Positions 20,841 through 29,754 of a DNA stretch of 64,000 bases are shown here, piece by piece; the first letter of the stretch is position 1; the number at the start of each line of letters is the position of its first letter. The stretch covers positions 62,001 to 126,000 of the forward strand of contig NZ_VLKN01000006.1 of the NCBI RefSeq assembly GCF_007830035.1, read 5' to 3'. Origin of the DNA: Luteimonas cucumeris. GTDB taxonomy: Bacteria > Pseudomonadota > Gammaproteobacteria > Xanthomonadales > Xanthomonadaceae. The position numbers were made by a program, and so were the translations under genes. A model generated the notes under the pieces. The model was given only the letters and a program-made list of their open reading frames with translations. It searched no databases and was not told where the DNA came from.

Positions 20841-21560
20841 ATGAACACGACGCGGCGGCATGGGCTGGCGCGCGTGCTGTCCAAGCGCGGCGTATGTTCG
20901 CGTACGCAGGCGGCGCAGTGGATTCGCGATGGTCGCGTGGCGTTGGCGGGCAAGGTGATCCATGATCCGGAACACCCGACCCCGATGGACAGTGACCGCA
21001 TCAGCATCGACGGAAAGCCGCTCGGCGCTGCCGCCATGGTCCACCTCATGCTCAACAAGCCGCGCGGCCTGGTGACCACGGTGGACGACGAGCGGGGTCG
21101 CGACACCGTCTATCGCTGTTTCGATGGCGCCGGCCTCGGCTGGATCTCGCCGGTCGGCCGTCTGGACAAGGCCAGCGAAGGCCTGCTGCTGTTCAGCAAC
21201 GATCCGCAATGGGCTGCGCGGATCACCGGCCCGGATACCGGGCCGGACAAGACCTATCACGTGCAGGTGAACGCGATTCCCGGAGCGGCGCAGCTGGCAT
21301 CTCTCATCGACGGCGTTGTCGTCGAAGGCGAACGGTTATCCGCGAAGTCGGCACGGCTGCTGCGCGGCGGCGAAAAGAACGCGTGGGTCGAAATCGTGCT
21401 GGACCAGGGTCGCAACCGGCAGATCCGCCGGCTGCTGTCTGGCCTGGATATCGAGGTATTGCGGCTGGTGCGCGTGGCGATCGGTGAACTCGCACTCGGC
21501 GAACTGCCGAAAGGGCAGTGGCGGATGCTGAGCGCGGAAGAGGTCGCCGCCTTGTCGTAA
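20841..21560 (+). CDS. 23S/16S rRNA pseudouridine synthase, RsuA/RluB/RluF family
   Basis: The 239-residue protein starts MNTTRRHGLARVLSKRGVCS, an S4-type RNA-binding module (about 5-60). The catalytic domain has LNKPRGLVTTVDDERGRDTV and the signature VGRLDKASEGLLLFSND, whose Asp in GRLD is the nucleophile. GRNRQIRRLL near the C terminus is also diagnostic. It isomerises uridine in ribosomal RNA. The specific position (RluE, RluF or RsuA type) cannot be assigned. The ATG at 20841 was preferred over an earlier in-frame codon, since the S4-like part begins right after it. Confidence 0.9.
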   Translation: MNTTRRHGLARVLSKRGVCSRTQAAQWIRDGRVALAGKVIHDPEHPTPMDSDRISIDGKPLGAAAMVHLMLNKPRGLVTTVDDERGRDTVYRCFDGAGLGWISPVGRLDKASEGLLLFSNDPQWAARITGPDTGPDKTYHVQVNAIPGAAQLASLIDGVVVEGERLSAKSARLLRGGEKNAWVEIVLDQGRNRQIRRLLSGLDIEVLRLVRVAIGELALGELPKGQWRMLSAEEVAALS

Positions 21561-21642
21561 CCTGGTAAGCGAAGCGCACCCTAGGACGCGTAGTACTGGA
21601 GTGCAACGGTCCGGTGCGGCTTATGGCCTTATTCGGACCAGG

Positions 21643-22836
21643 TCAGCCGTTGATGACGCCCAACTCTCGGCCGATGCGGGTAAAGGCATCGATCGCGCGA
21701 TCCAGATGCTCGCGCGTATGGGCTGCGCTCATCTGCGTGCGGATGCGTGCCTGGCCCTGCGGCACCACCGGGAAGAAGAAGCCGATCGCATAGATGCCTT
21801 CCTCGAGCAGGCGCTGCGCGAACTTCTGCGCCAGCGGCGCGTCGTACAGCATCACCGGACAGATCGGATGCGTGCCGGGTTTGATGTCGAAGCCCGCGGC
21901 CGCCATTTGTTCGCGGAAGTAGGCGGTGTTCGCGGCCAGCTGGTCGCGCAGATCTCCAGCAGCGGAGAGCATCTCGAAGGCCTTGATGCCTGCGGCGACA
22001 ACATGCGGTGGCAATGAATTGGAGAACAGGTACGGACGCGAACGCTGGCGCAGCAGTTCGATCACTTCCGTTGTCGCCGTGGTGAACCCACCCAGCGCGC
22101 CGCCCATCGCCTTGCCGAGGGTGCCGGTGATGATGTCGATGCGGTCGAGCACGCCCTTGACCTCGGCCGAGCCGCGGCCGGTCTTGCCGAGGAAGCCGGT
22201 GGCGTGGCATTCGTCGATATGCACCAGTGCGCCGTACTGCTTCGCCAGAGCGGTGATTTCATCCAATGGCGCGATGAAACCGTCCATCGAGAATACGCCG
22301 TCACTGGAAATCAGCTTGGTCCGTGCGCCGGCGGCATCGGCGGCCTGCAGCTGCTTTTCGAGGTCGGCCATGTCGCAGTTGGCATAGCGGAAGCGTTTTG
22401 CCTTGCACAGACGCACGCCGTCGATGATCGATGCATGGTTGAGCGCATCGGAGATGATCGCGTCGTTCTCGTCCAGCAGCGGCTCGTAGAGGCCGCCGTT
22501 GGCGTCGAAGCAGGCGGCATAGAGGATCGTGTCCTGCATGCCGAAAAAGTCCGCGATGGTCTTTTCGAGCTGCTTGTGCAGGTCCTGCGTGCCGCAGATG
22601 AAGCGCACCGACGCCATGCCGAAGCCGTGCGTGTCGAGCGCGTCCTTGGCGACGGCGATGATGTCGGGATGATCCGCCAGCCCGAGGTAGTTGTTGGCGC
22701 AGAAGTTCAGCACCGTGCGGCCGTCCGCGAGCGTGATCTCGGCGGACTGTGGCGAAGTGATGATGCGCTCGGCCTTGAACAGGCCCTGCGCACGGATGTC
22801 TTCGAGGGTGTCGGCGTAGCGTTGGGTCAGGGACAT
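21643..22836 (-). CDS. kbl: Glycine C-acetyltransferase (2-amino-3-ketobutyrate CoA ligase)
   Basis: The 397-residue PLP enzyme is the length of E. coli Kbl (398). It has [20 protein letters not shown] near the N terminus, [19 protein letters not shown] in the middle, and the PLP lysine in [19 protein letters not shown]. Kbl cleaves 2-amino-3-ketobutyrate, the product of threonine dehydrogenase, to glycine and acetyl-CoA. It follows tdh on the minus strand across a 112-base gap filled by an inverted tandem repeat. The upstream extension of the frame is translated repeat sequence and was discarded. Confidence 0.95.
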   Translation of the reverse strand: MSLTQRYADTLEDIRAQGLFKAERIITSPQSAEITLADGRTVLNFCANNYLGLADHPDIIAVAKDALDTHGFGMASVRFICGTQDLHKQLEKTIADFFGMQDTILYAACFDANGGLYEPLLDENDAIISDALNHASIIDGVRLCKAKRFRYANCDMADLEKQLQAADAAGARTKLISSDGVFSMDGFIAPLDEITALAKQYGALVHIDECHATGFLGKTGRGSAEVKGVLDRIDIITGTLGKAMGGALGGFTTATTEVIELLRQRSRPYLFSNSLPPHVVAAGIKAFEMLSAAGDLRDQLAANTAYFREQMAAAGFDIKPGTHPICPVMLYDAPLAQKFAQRLLEEGIYAIGFFFPVVPQGQARIRTQMSAAHTREHLDRAIDAFTRIGRELGVING

Positions 22837-22844
22837 GGGGGGCC

Positions 22845-22938
22845 GTGATTCGTGATTGGTGATTCGTGATTCGTGATTCGGAAAAGCAGGTGGTGGACGT
22901 GTCGGCTCTTGCGAATCACCAATCACGAATCACCAATC
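22845..22938. repeat. Inverted pair of short tandem repeats (GATTCGTGATT type) between tdh and kbl
   Basis: The left arm (22845-22881) is made of five GTGATT units separated by CG or GG. The right arm (22910-22938) carries the complementary AATCACGAATCACCAATC series. The arms can pair over about 28 bases around a GC-rich loop. The whole intergenic space between tdh and kbl consists of this element. Confidence 0.85.
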
Positions 22939-22948
22939 CCCGCTTGCA

Positions 22949-24001
22949 TCAATTCCAGCTCAGCACGACCTTGCCGGACTTGCCCGATTCCATCAGGTCG
23001 AAACCCTTCTGGAACTCATCGATCGGCAGCTGGTGGCTGAGCACCTTGCCAAGCGGAAAGCCGGACAGCACCAGCTGCGTCATCTTGTACCAGGTCTCGT
23101 ACATGCGGCGGCCGTAGATGCCGTGCAGGGTGAGGCCCTTGAAGATGATGCGGTCCCAGTCGACGCCCGCGCCCTTGGGCAGCAGGCCGAGCAGGGCGAC
23201 CTTGCCGCCGTGGTACATGCAGTCGAGCATGTCGTTGAACGCGCGCGGATTGCCGCTCATTTCCAGGCCGACGTCGAAGCCTTCCATGTGCAGGTCGGCC
23301 ATCACGTCCTTGAGCGAGGTGTTGCTGACGTTGACTACGCGCGTCGCGCCCATGTCGGCGGCGAGCTTGAGGCGGTAATCGTTGACGTCGGTGACCACCA
23401 CGTTGCGCGCGCCGATGTGCTTGCAGATGCCCGCGGCCATCACCCCGATCGGGCCGGCGCCGGTGATCAGCACGTCCTCGCCGACCACGTCGAATTCGAG
23501 CGCGCAGTGCGCGGCGTTGCCGTACGGATCGAAGAACGCGGCCAGCTCGCTCGGGATCTGGTCGGGAATCGGCCACAGGTTGCTGGCGGGCATCACGATG
23601 TACTCGGCGAAGGCGCCATTGCGGTTGACGCCGATACCGACAGTGTTCGGGCACAGATGCTGCTTGCCGGCGCGGCAGTTGCGGCAGTGGCCGCAGACGA
23701 TGTGACCTTCCGCCGACACGCGCTGACCCAGTGCATAGCCGCCGACGCCCGGGCCCATCTCGACGATGCGGCCGACGAATTCGTGGCCGATCACCAGTCC
23801 GGGCTTGATCGTGCGCTGACTCCACTCGTCCCACAGGTAGATGTGCAGGTCGGTGCCGCAGATCGCGGTCTTCTCGAGCTTGATCAGCACTTCGTTGGCG
23901 CCGGGCGACGGCACCGCTACCTCTTCCAGCCAGATGCCCTTGCTGGCTTCGCGCTTCACCAGCGCCTTCATGGTCTGCGGAAACGGGGAGGTCTGCGACA
24001 T
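22949..24001 (-). CDS. tdh: L-threonine 3-dehydrogenase
   Basis: The 350-residue zinc MDR protein is close to E. coli Tdh (341) with a nine-residue N-terminal addition. Diagnostic segments are [20 protein letters not shown] with the catalytic-zinc Cys and His, [10 protein letters not shown], and the structural-zinc cysteines in [15 protein letters not shown]. The Rossmann motif is [15 protein letters not shown]. It oxidises threonine to 2-amino-3-ketobutyrate with NAD. An internal ATG ten codons in would give the classical MKAL start, and which one is used is uncertain. It lies upstream of kbl, and together they convert threonine to glycine. Confidence 0.95.
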   Translation of the reverse strand: MSQTSPFPQTMKALVKREASKGIWLEEVAVPSPGANEVLIKLEKTAICGTDLHIYLWDEWSQRTIKPGLVIGHEFVGRIVEMGPGVGGYALGQRVSAEGHIVCGHCRNCRAGKQHLCPNTVGIGVNRNGAFAEYIVMPASNLWPIPDQIPSELAAFFDPYGNAAHCALEFDVVGEDVLITGAGPIGVMAAGICKHIGARNVVVTDVNDYRLKLAADMGATRVVNVSNTSLKDVMADLHMEGFDVGLEMSGNPRAFNDMLDCMYHGGKVALLGLLPKGAGVDWDRIIFKGLTLHGIYGRRMYETWYKMTQLVLSGFPLGKVLSHQLPIDEFQKGFDLMESGKSGKVVLSWN

Positions 24002-24144
24002 TTCGGTGCCTTGTGGAAGTGACGGCGGATGGCTGCAATTGTACCGTCCGCGGCCTTCGCCGATGCCGTCATGACCCTCGGCAGTTGCCTGCGTGGCAGT
24101 GCTGTGACTAATGTTCGGGTTTCGTTTTCACCCAGGAGTTGCCC

Positions 24145-26301
24145 GTGTCCTTTCGAATGTTGGCGATCGCGGTTGCCGCCGCCCTGCTGCCTGCCGCGGC
24201 CAGTGCCGACGAAGGCATGTGGATGCCCTCGCAACTGCCCGACGTCGCCGCGCAGCTCAAGGCCGCCGGTTTCCAGGGCGATCCCGCCGACCTCGCCGAC
24301 CTGACCCAGCCGCCGATGAGTGCGGTGGTGTCGCTGGGTGGATGCACCGCCAGCTTCGTCTCGCCCGAAGGTCTGGTGGTCACCAACCATCACTGCGCCT
24401 ATGGCGCGATCCAGCTCAACTCGACGCCCGAAAAGAACCTGATGAAGGACGGCTTCATCGCCGCCACGCGCGACCAGGAACCTTCCGCCGGGCCCAGCGC
24501 GCGCGTGCTGGTGACCACTGGCTTCGACCGGATCACCGAGCGCATTCTCGCCGACGCGCGCGGCAAGACTGGTCGTGCCTACTACGACGCCATTGACACG
24601 GCGAGCAAGGCGGCCGTGGCCGAATGCGAACAGGAAGCCGGCTATCGTTGCCGCGTCGCCAACATGTACTACGGCACCGATTTCTATCTGATCCGCCAGC
24701 TCGAGATCAAGGATGTGCGCCTGGCGTATGCACCGCCGGAATCGATCGGCAACTACGGCGACGAGATTGACAACTTCATGTGGCCACGACACACCGGCGA
24801 CTTCTCGTTCTATCGCGCCTATGTCGGCAAGGACGGCAAGCCGGCCGCGTATTCGAAGGACAACGTGCCGTACCAGCCGCCGGCTTACCTCGAGGTTTCG
24901 ACCGATCCGGTCGCCGACGGCGATTTCGCGATGCTCGCCGGTTATCCCGGCACCACCTATCGCCATCGCATGGCGTCCGAATTCAAGCAGCAGATCGAAT
25001 GGCAGCTGCCGTCGCGCGTGGCCTTGTACGACAACCTGCTCAAGACGATCGACAAGGCCACCGCCGGCAATGCCGACGCCAAGGTGCTGTATGCGGCGCA
25101 GGTCGCCGGGCTCAAGAACGGCCTGAAGCGCGCGCAGGGCGAGCTCGATGGATTGCGCCGCAGCGATGCGATCCGCGTGCGCGGCGAGGATGAAGCCTCG
25201 ATGCTGGCCTGGCTTGCAAAGCAGGGCGATGCCGCGGCGACGCAGGCCGACATCAAGGCGGTGCAGGCGGTGCTCGACCAGGCCAGCGCCACCCGCGAAC
25301 GCGACCAGCTGTTCGCCGTGATGCGCTCGCAGACGCAGTTGCTGGGCAATGCACTGCGCCTGCAGCGGCTGGCGATGGAACGCGGCAAGCCCGATCCGCA
25401 GCGTGAATCCGGCTACCAGCAGCGCGACGAGGCCTTGATCGAGGCATCACTGAAGCAGGTGCAGCGTCGTTACGATCCAGCGGTCGAGAAAGCACTGCTG
25501 GCCGAACTGCTGCGGCAGTACCGCGCCTTGCCGGCTACGCAGCGCATCGCCGAGGTCGACGCGGTGTTCGGCAGTGACGAAACGCAGGCCAGGGCAGCAT
25601 TGGACAAGTTGTACGCGGCCAGCAAGCTGGGCACCGAAGCCGAGCGCCTGCGCCTGCTCAAGGCCGGGCCGGAGGAAGTGAAGGCTTCGGACGATCCTCT
25701 CATGCAGGCCGCAGCGACGCTGATGCCGGCGGTGTTGCGCGAGGAGACGGTCGACAAGACGCGCGATGGCGAACTGCTTCGCTTGCGGCCGTCGTACATG
25801 CGTGCGTTGATCGGCTATCGCCAGTCGCAGGGTCGCGCCGTGTATCCGGATGCCAATTCGACGCTGCGCGTGAGCTACGGCAACGTGACCGGGATGACCC
25901 CGCGCGACGGCGTGCGTTACGTGCCGCTGACGACGGTGCAGGGCATCGTAGAGAAACACACCGGCAAGGAGCCGTTCGACGCGCCCAAGGCGTTGCGCGA
26001 TGCGATCGCCAACGGCGATTTCGGCAGCACTGCCGATCCGCAGCTGAAGACGCAGACGGTCAATTTTCTGACCAACCTCGATACCACCGGCGGCAACTCC
26101 GGCTCGCCGGTGCTGGATGCGCGGGGTCGGCTGATCGGCCTGAACTTCGACAGCAACTGGGAAGCAGTCAGCGCCAGCTGGATGTTCGATCCGCGCTACA
26201 AGCGCGCGATCCATGTCGACATGCGTTATCTGCGCTGGCTGCTGGCGAAGGTGTATCCGGCGCCGCATCTGCTCAAGGAAATGAATCTTCCGGCGGAATG
26301 A
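24145..26301 (+). CDS. S46-family dipeptidyl-peptidase, DPP11-like (Ser at the S1 position)
   Basis: A 718-residue periplasmic serine peptidase. The signal peptide ends near ASADEG, and the mature part begins GMWMPSQLPD. Catalytic blocks are VVTNHHCAYGA (His), EIDNFMWPRHTGDFSF (Asp) and TGGNSGSP (Ser652). Eighteen residues after the nucleophile stands Ser670 in NFDSNWE. In this family Gly at that position marks DPP7, and Arg or Ser marks DPP11-like enzymes that prefer acidic P1 residues (established for Porphyromonas and relatives). It therefore probably releases Xaa-Asp/Glu dipeptides. GTG at 24145 was chosen because AGGAG at 24134 sits six bases ahead; a paralog with the same layout follows. 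Confidence 0.9.
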   Translation: MSFRMLAIAVAAALLPAAASADEGMWMPSQLPDVAAQLKAAGFQGDPADLADLTQPPMSAVVSLGGCTASFVSPEGLVVTNHHCAYGAIQLNSTPEKNLMKDGFIAATRDQEPSAGPSARVLVTTGFDRITERILADARGKTGRAYYDAIDTASKAAVAECEQEAGYRCRVANMYYGTDFYLIRQLEIKDVRLAYAPPESIGNYGDEIDNFMWPRHTGDFSFYRAYVGKDGKPAAYSKDNVPYQPPAYLEVSTDPVADGDFAMLAGYPGTTYRHRMASEFKQQIEWQLPSRVALYDNLLKTIDKATAGNADAKVLYAAQVAGLKNGLKRAQGELDGLRRSDAIRVRGEDEASMLAWLAKQGDAAATQADIKAVQAVLDQASATRERDQLFAVMRSQTQLLGNALRLQRLAMERGKPDPQRESGYQQRDEALIEASLKQVQRRYDPAVEKALLAELLRQYRALPATQRIAEVDAVFGSDETQARAALDKLYAASKLGTEAERLRLLKAGPEEVKASDDPLMQAAATLMPAVLREETVDKTRDGELLRLRPSYMRALIGYRQSQGRAVYPDANSTLRVSYGNVTGMTPRDGVRYVPLTTVQGIVEKHTGKEPFDAPKALRDAIANGDFGSTADPQLKTQTVNFLTNLDTTGGNSGSPVLDARGRLIGLNFDSNWEAVSASWMFDPRYKRAIHVDMRYLRWLLAKVYPAPHLLKEMNLPAE

Positions 26302-26849
26302 TGATGGTTTCTCTCTCCCGCCTGCGGGAGAGGATGCACGATGAGGTTGCCCCGCACTTGATATGGAGTAGTAGACGGGGCGAGCGAATGTGTTGCTCTT
26401 GGCCGTCATCCCCCGGAAGGCGGGGATCCAGTGACTTTGCTTGTTTATAGAGCGAGGCTTGGTCCGCTGCTTATTGCTGCAAACTGCCAAGCTTCCGCCC
26501 GCTGCGCGTGCGGGTCACTTTCTCTTGATGGGCCAAGAAAGTAACCAAAGAGAAGGCCCTTCCCCGATCAGGGCTCGCGTTGCGTCTTAATAGTCCTCGT
26601 AGATTTTCCGACTCGCCATCCTGGCTCGGTCGGAAAACGGCGCACATCCATGTGCGCCGCCCTCCGGGTCTCTGAGCTGCATCGCGTCTCGGAGGCGTAT
26701 CCAAAATCCAAAGCGCCACGTCAGGGCCGACCTGAACCAAGGACCGAAGCCGGGTAGTTCTAAGTCACGCTCATCCCTGACTTTAGTCATGTCCCGCCCC
26801 CCGCAGCCCGGGCTAGACTCCTCGGCTGACTATCGCGAGGAGTTGTCGC
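26302..26849. repeat. Gene-free gap packed with dispersed-repeat-like sequence
   Basis: About 550 bases between the two S46 genes. It holds a perfect hairpin CTCTCCCGCCTGCGGGAGAG (26313-26332), a REP-like unit at 26404-26434 (GTCATCCCCCGGAAGGCGGG), and a segment of some 300 bases from about 26468. The last part has a hairpin at 26513-26546 (GTCACTTTCTCTT against AAGAAAGTAACC) and GC-rich palindromes such as GGCGCACATCCATGTGCGCC. Open frames inside it look like translated non-coding repeat. The promoter and ribosome site (AGGAG at 26838) of the next gene lie at its end. Confidence 0.65.
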
Positions 26850-29027
26850 ATGCGTTACACGGTGTTGGCTGCGGCCATGGTGACGGGGGCGCTGGGCGCC
26901 GGGATCGGTCTGGCCGGCACGGCGCAGGCGGGTGAGGGCATGTGGGTACCGCAGCAGTTGCCGGAGATCGCGGGTCCGCTGAAAAAGGCCGGGCTCAAGC
27001 TCGATGCCCGGCAACTCGCGGACCTGACCGGCGATCCGATGGGTGCGGTGGTGTCGCTCGGCGGCTGCACTGCCAGCTTCGTTTCGCCCGAAGGACTGGT
27101 GGTCACCAACCACCACTGTGCCTATGGTGCGATCCAGCTCAACTCGACCCCTGAAAAGAACCTGATGACAGACGGCTTCAATGCCGTCACGCGCGCCGAT
27201 GAACTCAGCGCCGGACCGAACGCGCGCGTCTTCGTGCTGGATTCGATCAAGGACGTGACCGCCGAAGTGAAAGCGGCGATCGCTGCCGCGCCCGATGCGC
27301 TCGGCCGTACCCAGGCGCTGGAAACCATCGACAAGAACCTGGTCGCGCAATGCGAGGCCGGTGGCGGATACCGCTGCCGTCTGTACAGCTTTTCCGGCGG
27401 CAACACCTATCGCCTGTTCCGCAACATCGAGATCAAGGACGTTCGCCTGGTCTATGCGCCGCCGGGCAGCATCGGCAACTACGGTGGCGAGATCGACAAC
27501 TGGATGTGGCCGCGCCATACCGGCGATTTTTCGTTCTACCGCGCCTACGTCGGCAAGGATGGCAAGCCGGCGCCATATTCGGCCGACAACGTGCCGTTCA
27601 AGCCGCGCCACTGGCTGAAGCTCGCCGACAAGCCGCTGGAGGCGGACGACTTCGTGATGGTCGCCGGTTATCCGGGTCGGACCAGCCGCTATGAACTGGC
27701 CAACGATTTCGACAACACGGCCAACTGGACCTATCCGACCATCAGCCGGCATTTCAAGAAGCTGGTCGCGCTGGTCGAAGCGGAAGGCAGGAAGAATCCG
27801 GAAATCGAGGTCAAATACGCCAGCACCGTGCGCGGATGGGAGAACGTGCTCAAGAACTACGACGGCCAGCTCGACGGCTTCAAGCGCACCAATGCAGCAG
27901 CCACCAAGCACAGCGGGGAAACCGCAGTGCTGGATTGGCTGCGCAAGCAGGGCGACAAGGGCAAGCCGGCGCTCGACGCGCATGCGCAGCTGGTGGCGAT
28001 CAGCGACGACGCCAAGGCCACGCGCGAACGCGACCTCACCTTCGGCCAGTTTTCCAATACCGGCGTGGTTGGTACGGCGACCATGCTGTATCGCCTGGCG
28101 CTGGAACGCGCCAAGCCGGACGCCGAACGCGAATCCGGTTACCAGCAGCGCGACATGGCCTCGATCGAGGGCAGCCTGAAGCAGATGGAGCGCCGCTACC
28201 ATCCGGCGATGGATGGCGAACTGCAGCGTTACTGGCTCAACGAGTACGTCGCCTTGCCACAGGCGCAGCGCGTCGAAACGCTCGACAAATGGCTGGGCGA
28301 CGACGATGCCAGGGCCGTCGACAAGGCGGTCGCCCGACTTGGCAAAAGCAAGCTCGGCAACACCAGCGAGCGCATGAAGTGGTTCAAGGCGGACCGCAAG
28401 GCGTTCGAGACCAGCAAGGATCCGGCGATCCAGCTGGCGGTGGCGATGACGCCGACGCTGCTGAAGCAGGAAGAAGAGCGCAAGACCCGCACCGGCGAGA
28501 TGCTGGCGGCGCGCCCGGTGTACCTGCAGGCAGTGGCGGACTACAAGAAGAGCAAGGGCGAATTCGTCTACCCGGATGCCAACTCGTCGCTGCGCATCAC
28601 CTTCGGCAACGTCAAGCCGTACACCAAGATCGACGGCAGCAAGCAGCAGCCGTTCACCCGTCTCGAGGAAGTGGCGGCCAAGGCCACCGGCAAGGAACCC
28701 TTCGATGCGCCCAAGCCGCTGCTCGACGCCATCGCCGCCAAGCGTTACGGCGGCCTGGCCGACAAGCGCCTGGGCACGGTGCCGGTGAACTTCCTGTCCG
28801 ACCTGGACATCACCGGCGGCAACTCCGGTTCGCCGGTGCTCGATGCGCGCGGCAAGCTGGTTGGCCTGGCATTCGATGGCAACTGGGAATCGGTGAGCTC
28901 GAACTGGGTGTTCGATCCGGTGATGACGCGGATGATCTCGGTCGACCAGCGCTACATGCGCTGGATCATGCAGGAAGCGTTCCCGGCACCACAGCTGCTG
29001 AAAGAACTGAACGTCGCGTCCAAGTAA
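26850..29027 (+). CDS. S46-family dipeptidyl-peptidase, DPP7-like (Gly at the S1 position)
   Basis: The 725-residue paralog of the preceding gene has the same order of blocks. A signal peptide ends near AQAGEG, followed by VVTNHHCAYGA (His), EIDNWMWPRHTGDFSF (Asp) and TGGNSGSP with Ser659. Gly677 in AFDGNWE, 18 residues after the nucleophile, is the DPP7/DAP BII state, expected to prefer hydrophobic P1 residues. It releases N-terminal dipeptides in the periplasm. AGGAG seven bases before the ATG matches the arrangement of the upstream gene. A strong terminator follows. Confidence 0.93.
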   Translation: MRYTVLAAAMVTGALGAGIGLAGTAQAGEGMWVPQQLPEIAGPLKKAGLKLDARQLADLTGDPMGAVVSLGGCTASFVSPEGLVVTNHHCAYGAIQLNSTPEKNLMTDGFNAVTRADELSAGPNARVFVLDSIKDVTAEVKAAIAAAPDALGRTQALETIDKNLVAQCEAGGGYRCRLYSFSGGNTYRLFRNIEIKDVRLVYAPPGSIGNYGGEIDNWMWPRHTGDFSFYRAYVGKDGKPAPYSADNVPFKPRHWLKLADKPLEADDFVMVAGYPGRTSRYELANDFDNTANWTYPTISRHFKKLVALVEAEGRKNPEIEVKYASTVRGWENVLKNYDGQLDGFKRTNAAATKHSGETAVLDWLRKQGDKGKPALDAHAQLVAISDDAKATRERDLTFGQFSNTGVVGTATMLYRLALERAKPDAERESGYQQRDMASIEGSLKQMERRYHPAMDGELQRYWLNEYVALPQAQRVETLDKWLGDDDARAVDKAVARLGKSKLGNTSERMKWFKADRKAFETSKDPAIQLAVAMTPTLLKQEEERKTRTGEMLAARPVYLQAVADYKKSKGEFVYPDANSSLRITFGNVKPYTKIDGSKQQPFTRLEEVAAKATGKEPFDAPKPLLDAIAAKRYGGLADKRLGTVPVNFLSDLDITGGNSGSPVLDARGKLVGLAFDGNWESVSSNWVFDPVMTRMISVDQRYMRWIMQEAFPAPQLLKELNVASK

Positions 29028-29061
29028 ACGGGTTTCGCGAAGATAGACATTGCGATGAACG

Positions 29062-29091
29062 AAAACGGCGGGAATTCCCGCCGTTTTTTTT
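29062..29091 (+). terminator. Rho-independent terminator after the DPP7-like gene
   Basis: AACGGCGGG and CCCGCCGTT pair perfectly around AATT, followed by eight T residues. It lies about 35 bases after the stop codon. Confidence 0.93.
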
Positions 29092-29101
29092 GCGCGGCGT
29101 T

Positions 29102-29506
29102 TCAGTCTTCCGTGCGGAAGCTGTAATCGAAGGTGTAGAAGTGCTTGCCGTCGACGATGTCGATGGCCATGCGTCCCGACAGTCCCGCGAGTTCTCCCGT
29201 GCCCGAGTCCGGCACCACGCTCAGCGACAGTGTCGGTGCGCCGCGATCCATGATGCCGTTGTGCTGTGTGAAGAACGTGCCCGTGCGACCCTGCAGGGTG
29301 CCGCTGATGCGTTCGATGGCGACATAGGCCGCGGAGTTCTCGACCGGTGTCATCGCCGCCAGCATGTGCACGACGCCGACCGCGTCGAGGTCGCCGTGGA
29401 AGCGCTTGTCGAAGCGGAAATGCCCGACCTCCACGCCGTCGCCCATGTCGCAGGCAGGTTCCATGCTGCGCTTGACGTCGAATTCGCCCTTGACCTGCTG
29501 GCCCAT
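29102..29506 (-). CDS. DUF3224 family protein
   Basis: The 134-residue protein has the small beta-barrel pattern of DUF3224. It starts MGQQVKGEFDVKRSMEPACD, with KRFHGDLDAVGVVHMLAAMT, then YVAIERISGTLQGRTGTFFT and PDSGTGELAGLSGRMAIDI. These alternating strands and the F-GDL and SGTL-GR-G-F motifs are the family pattern. The function is unknown; no signal peptide is seen, so it is probably cytoplasmic. It points away from serA, and about 240 bases separate them. Confidence 0.85.
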   Translation of the reverse strand: MGQQVKGEFDVKRSMEPACDMGDGVEVGHFRFDKRFHGDLDAVGVVHMLAAMTPVENSAAYVAIERISGTLQGRTGTFFTQHNGIMDRGAPTLSLSVVPDSGTGELAGLSGRMAIDIVDGKHFYTFDYSFRTED

Positions 29507-29572
29507 GGTGACGGCTCCGTGGATTGGGGAGGCGTCATCGTCGCCCAGACCAGTCGTCGCAGCCAGTACCCC

Positions 29573-29600
29573 TTGCGCGACCGCAACGGTCTGTTACGCT
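29573..29600 (+). promoter_or_regulatory. Candidate sigma-70 promoter of serA
   Basis: TTGCGC (29573-29578), a 16-base spacer and TACGCT (29595-29600), with TG one base before it (extended minus-10). It would start transcription near 29607 and give a leader of about 145 bases before serA. Confidence 0.45.
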
Positions 29601-29619
29601 GGCCCGGTCGCGGATTCCC

Positions 29620-29754
29620 ATGCCAGCCGGCCCCGTCTCCCGACCCGTAAGTGACCCGTCGTCCCATCGACGGCTGTTTTTTGCAGATCGCGTCTTTACG
29701 TTGTGCCGGCTGCGTGGCTCCGCGGGAACCTTTCCCCACAGGAGTCGACGATGA
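29620..29754 (+). CDS. Possible serA leader peptide (44 codons)
   Basis: A short frame starts at ATG 29620, about 13 bases after the predicted transcription start, behind a weak GCGGA. It reads MPAGPVSRPVSDPSSHRRLF at its start, with four Ser codons in nine just before and inside the 5' arm of the terminator-like hairpin. It ends TGA at 29752-29754, overlapping the serA start. It might be an attenuation leader or simply a chance frame. No homology is known to me. Confidence 0.25.
   Translation: MPAGPVSRPVSDPSSHRRLFFADRVFTLCRLRGSAGTFPHRSRR
29656..29682 (+). terminator. Terminator-like hairpin in the serA leader
   Basis: CCGTCG (29656-29661) pairs with CGACGG (29668-29673) around TCCCAT, then CTGTTTTTT. 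No plus-strand gene ends upstream, so if it works it would act on the serA leader transcript itself. Confidence 0.5.

Noticed and set aside
22845-22938. CRISPR-like short repeats between tdh and kbl
   Set aside because: The units are only 6-12 bases, contiguous, inverted across the gap and without unique spacers. No cas genes are near.
26471-26740. An 89-residue minus-strand frame in the gap between the two S46 genes
   Set aside because: It runs through hairpins and repeat-like sequence, is arginine-rich and has no ribosome site. It is most likely a translated dispersed repeat.
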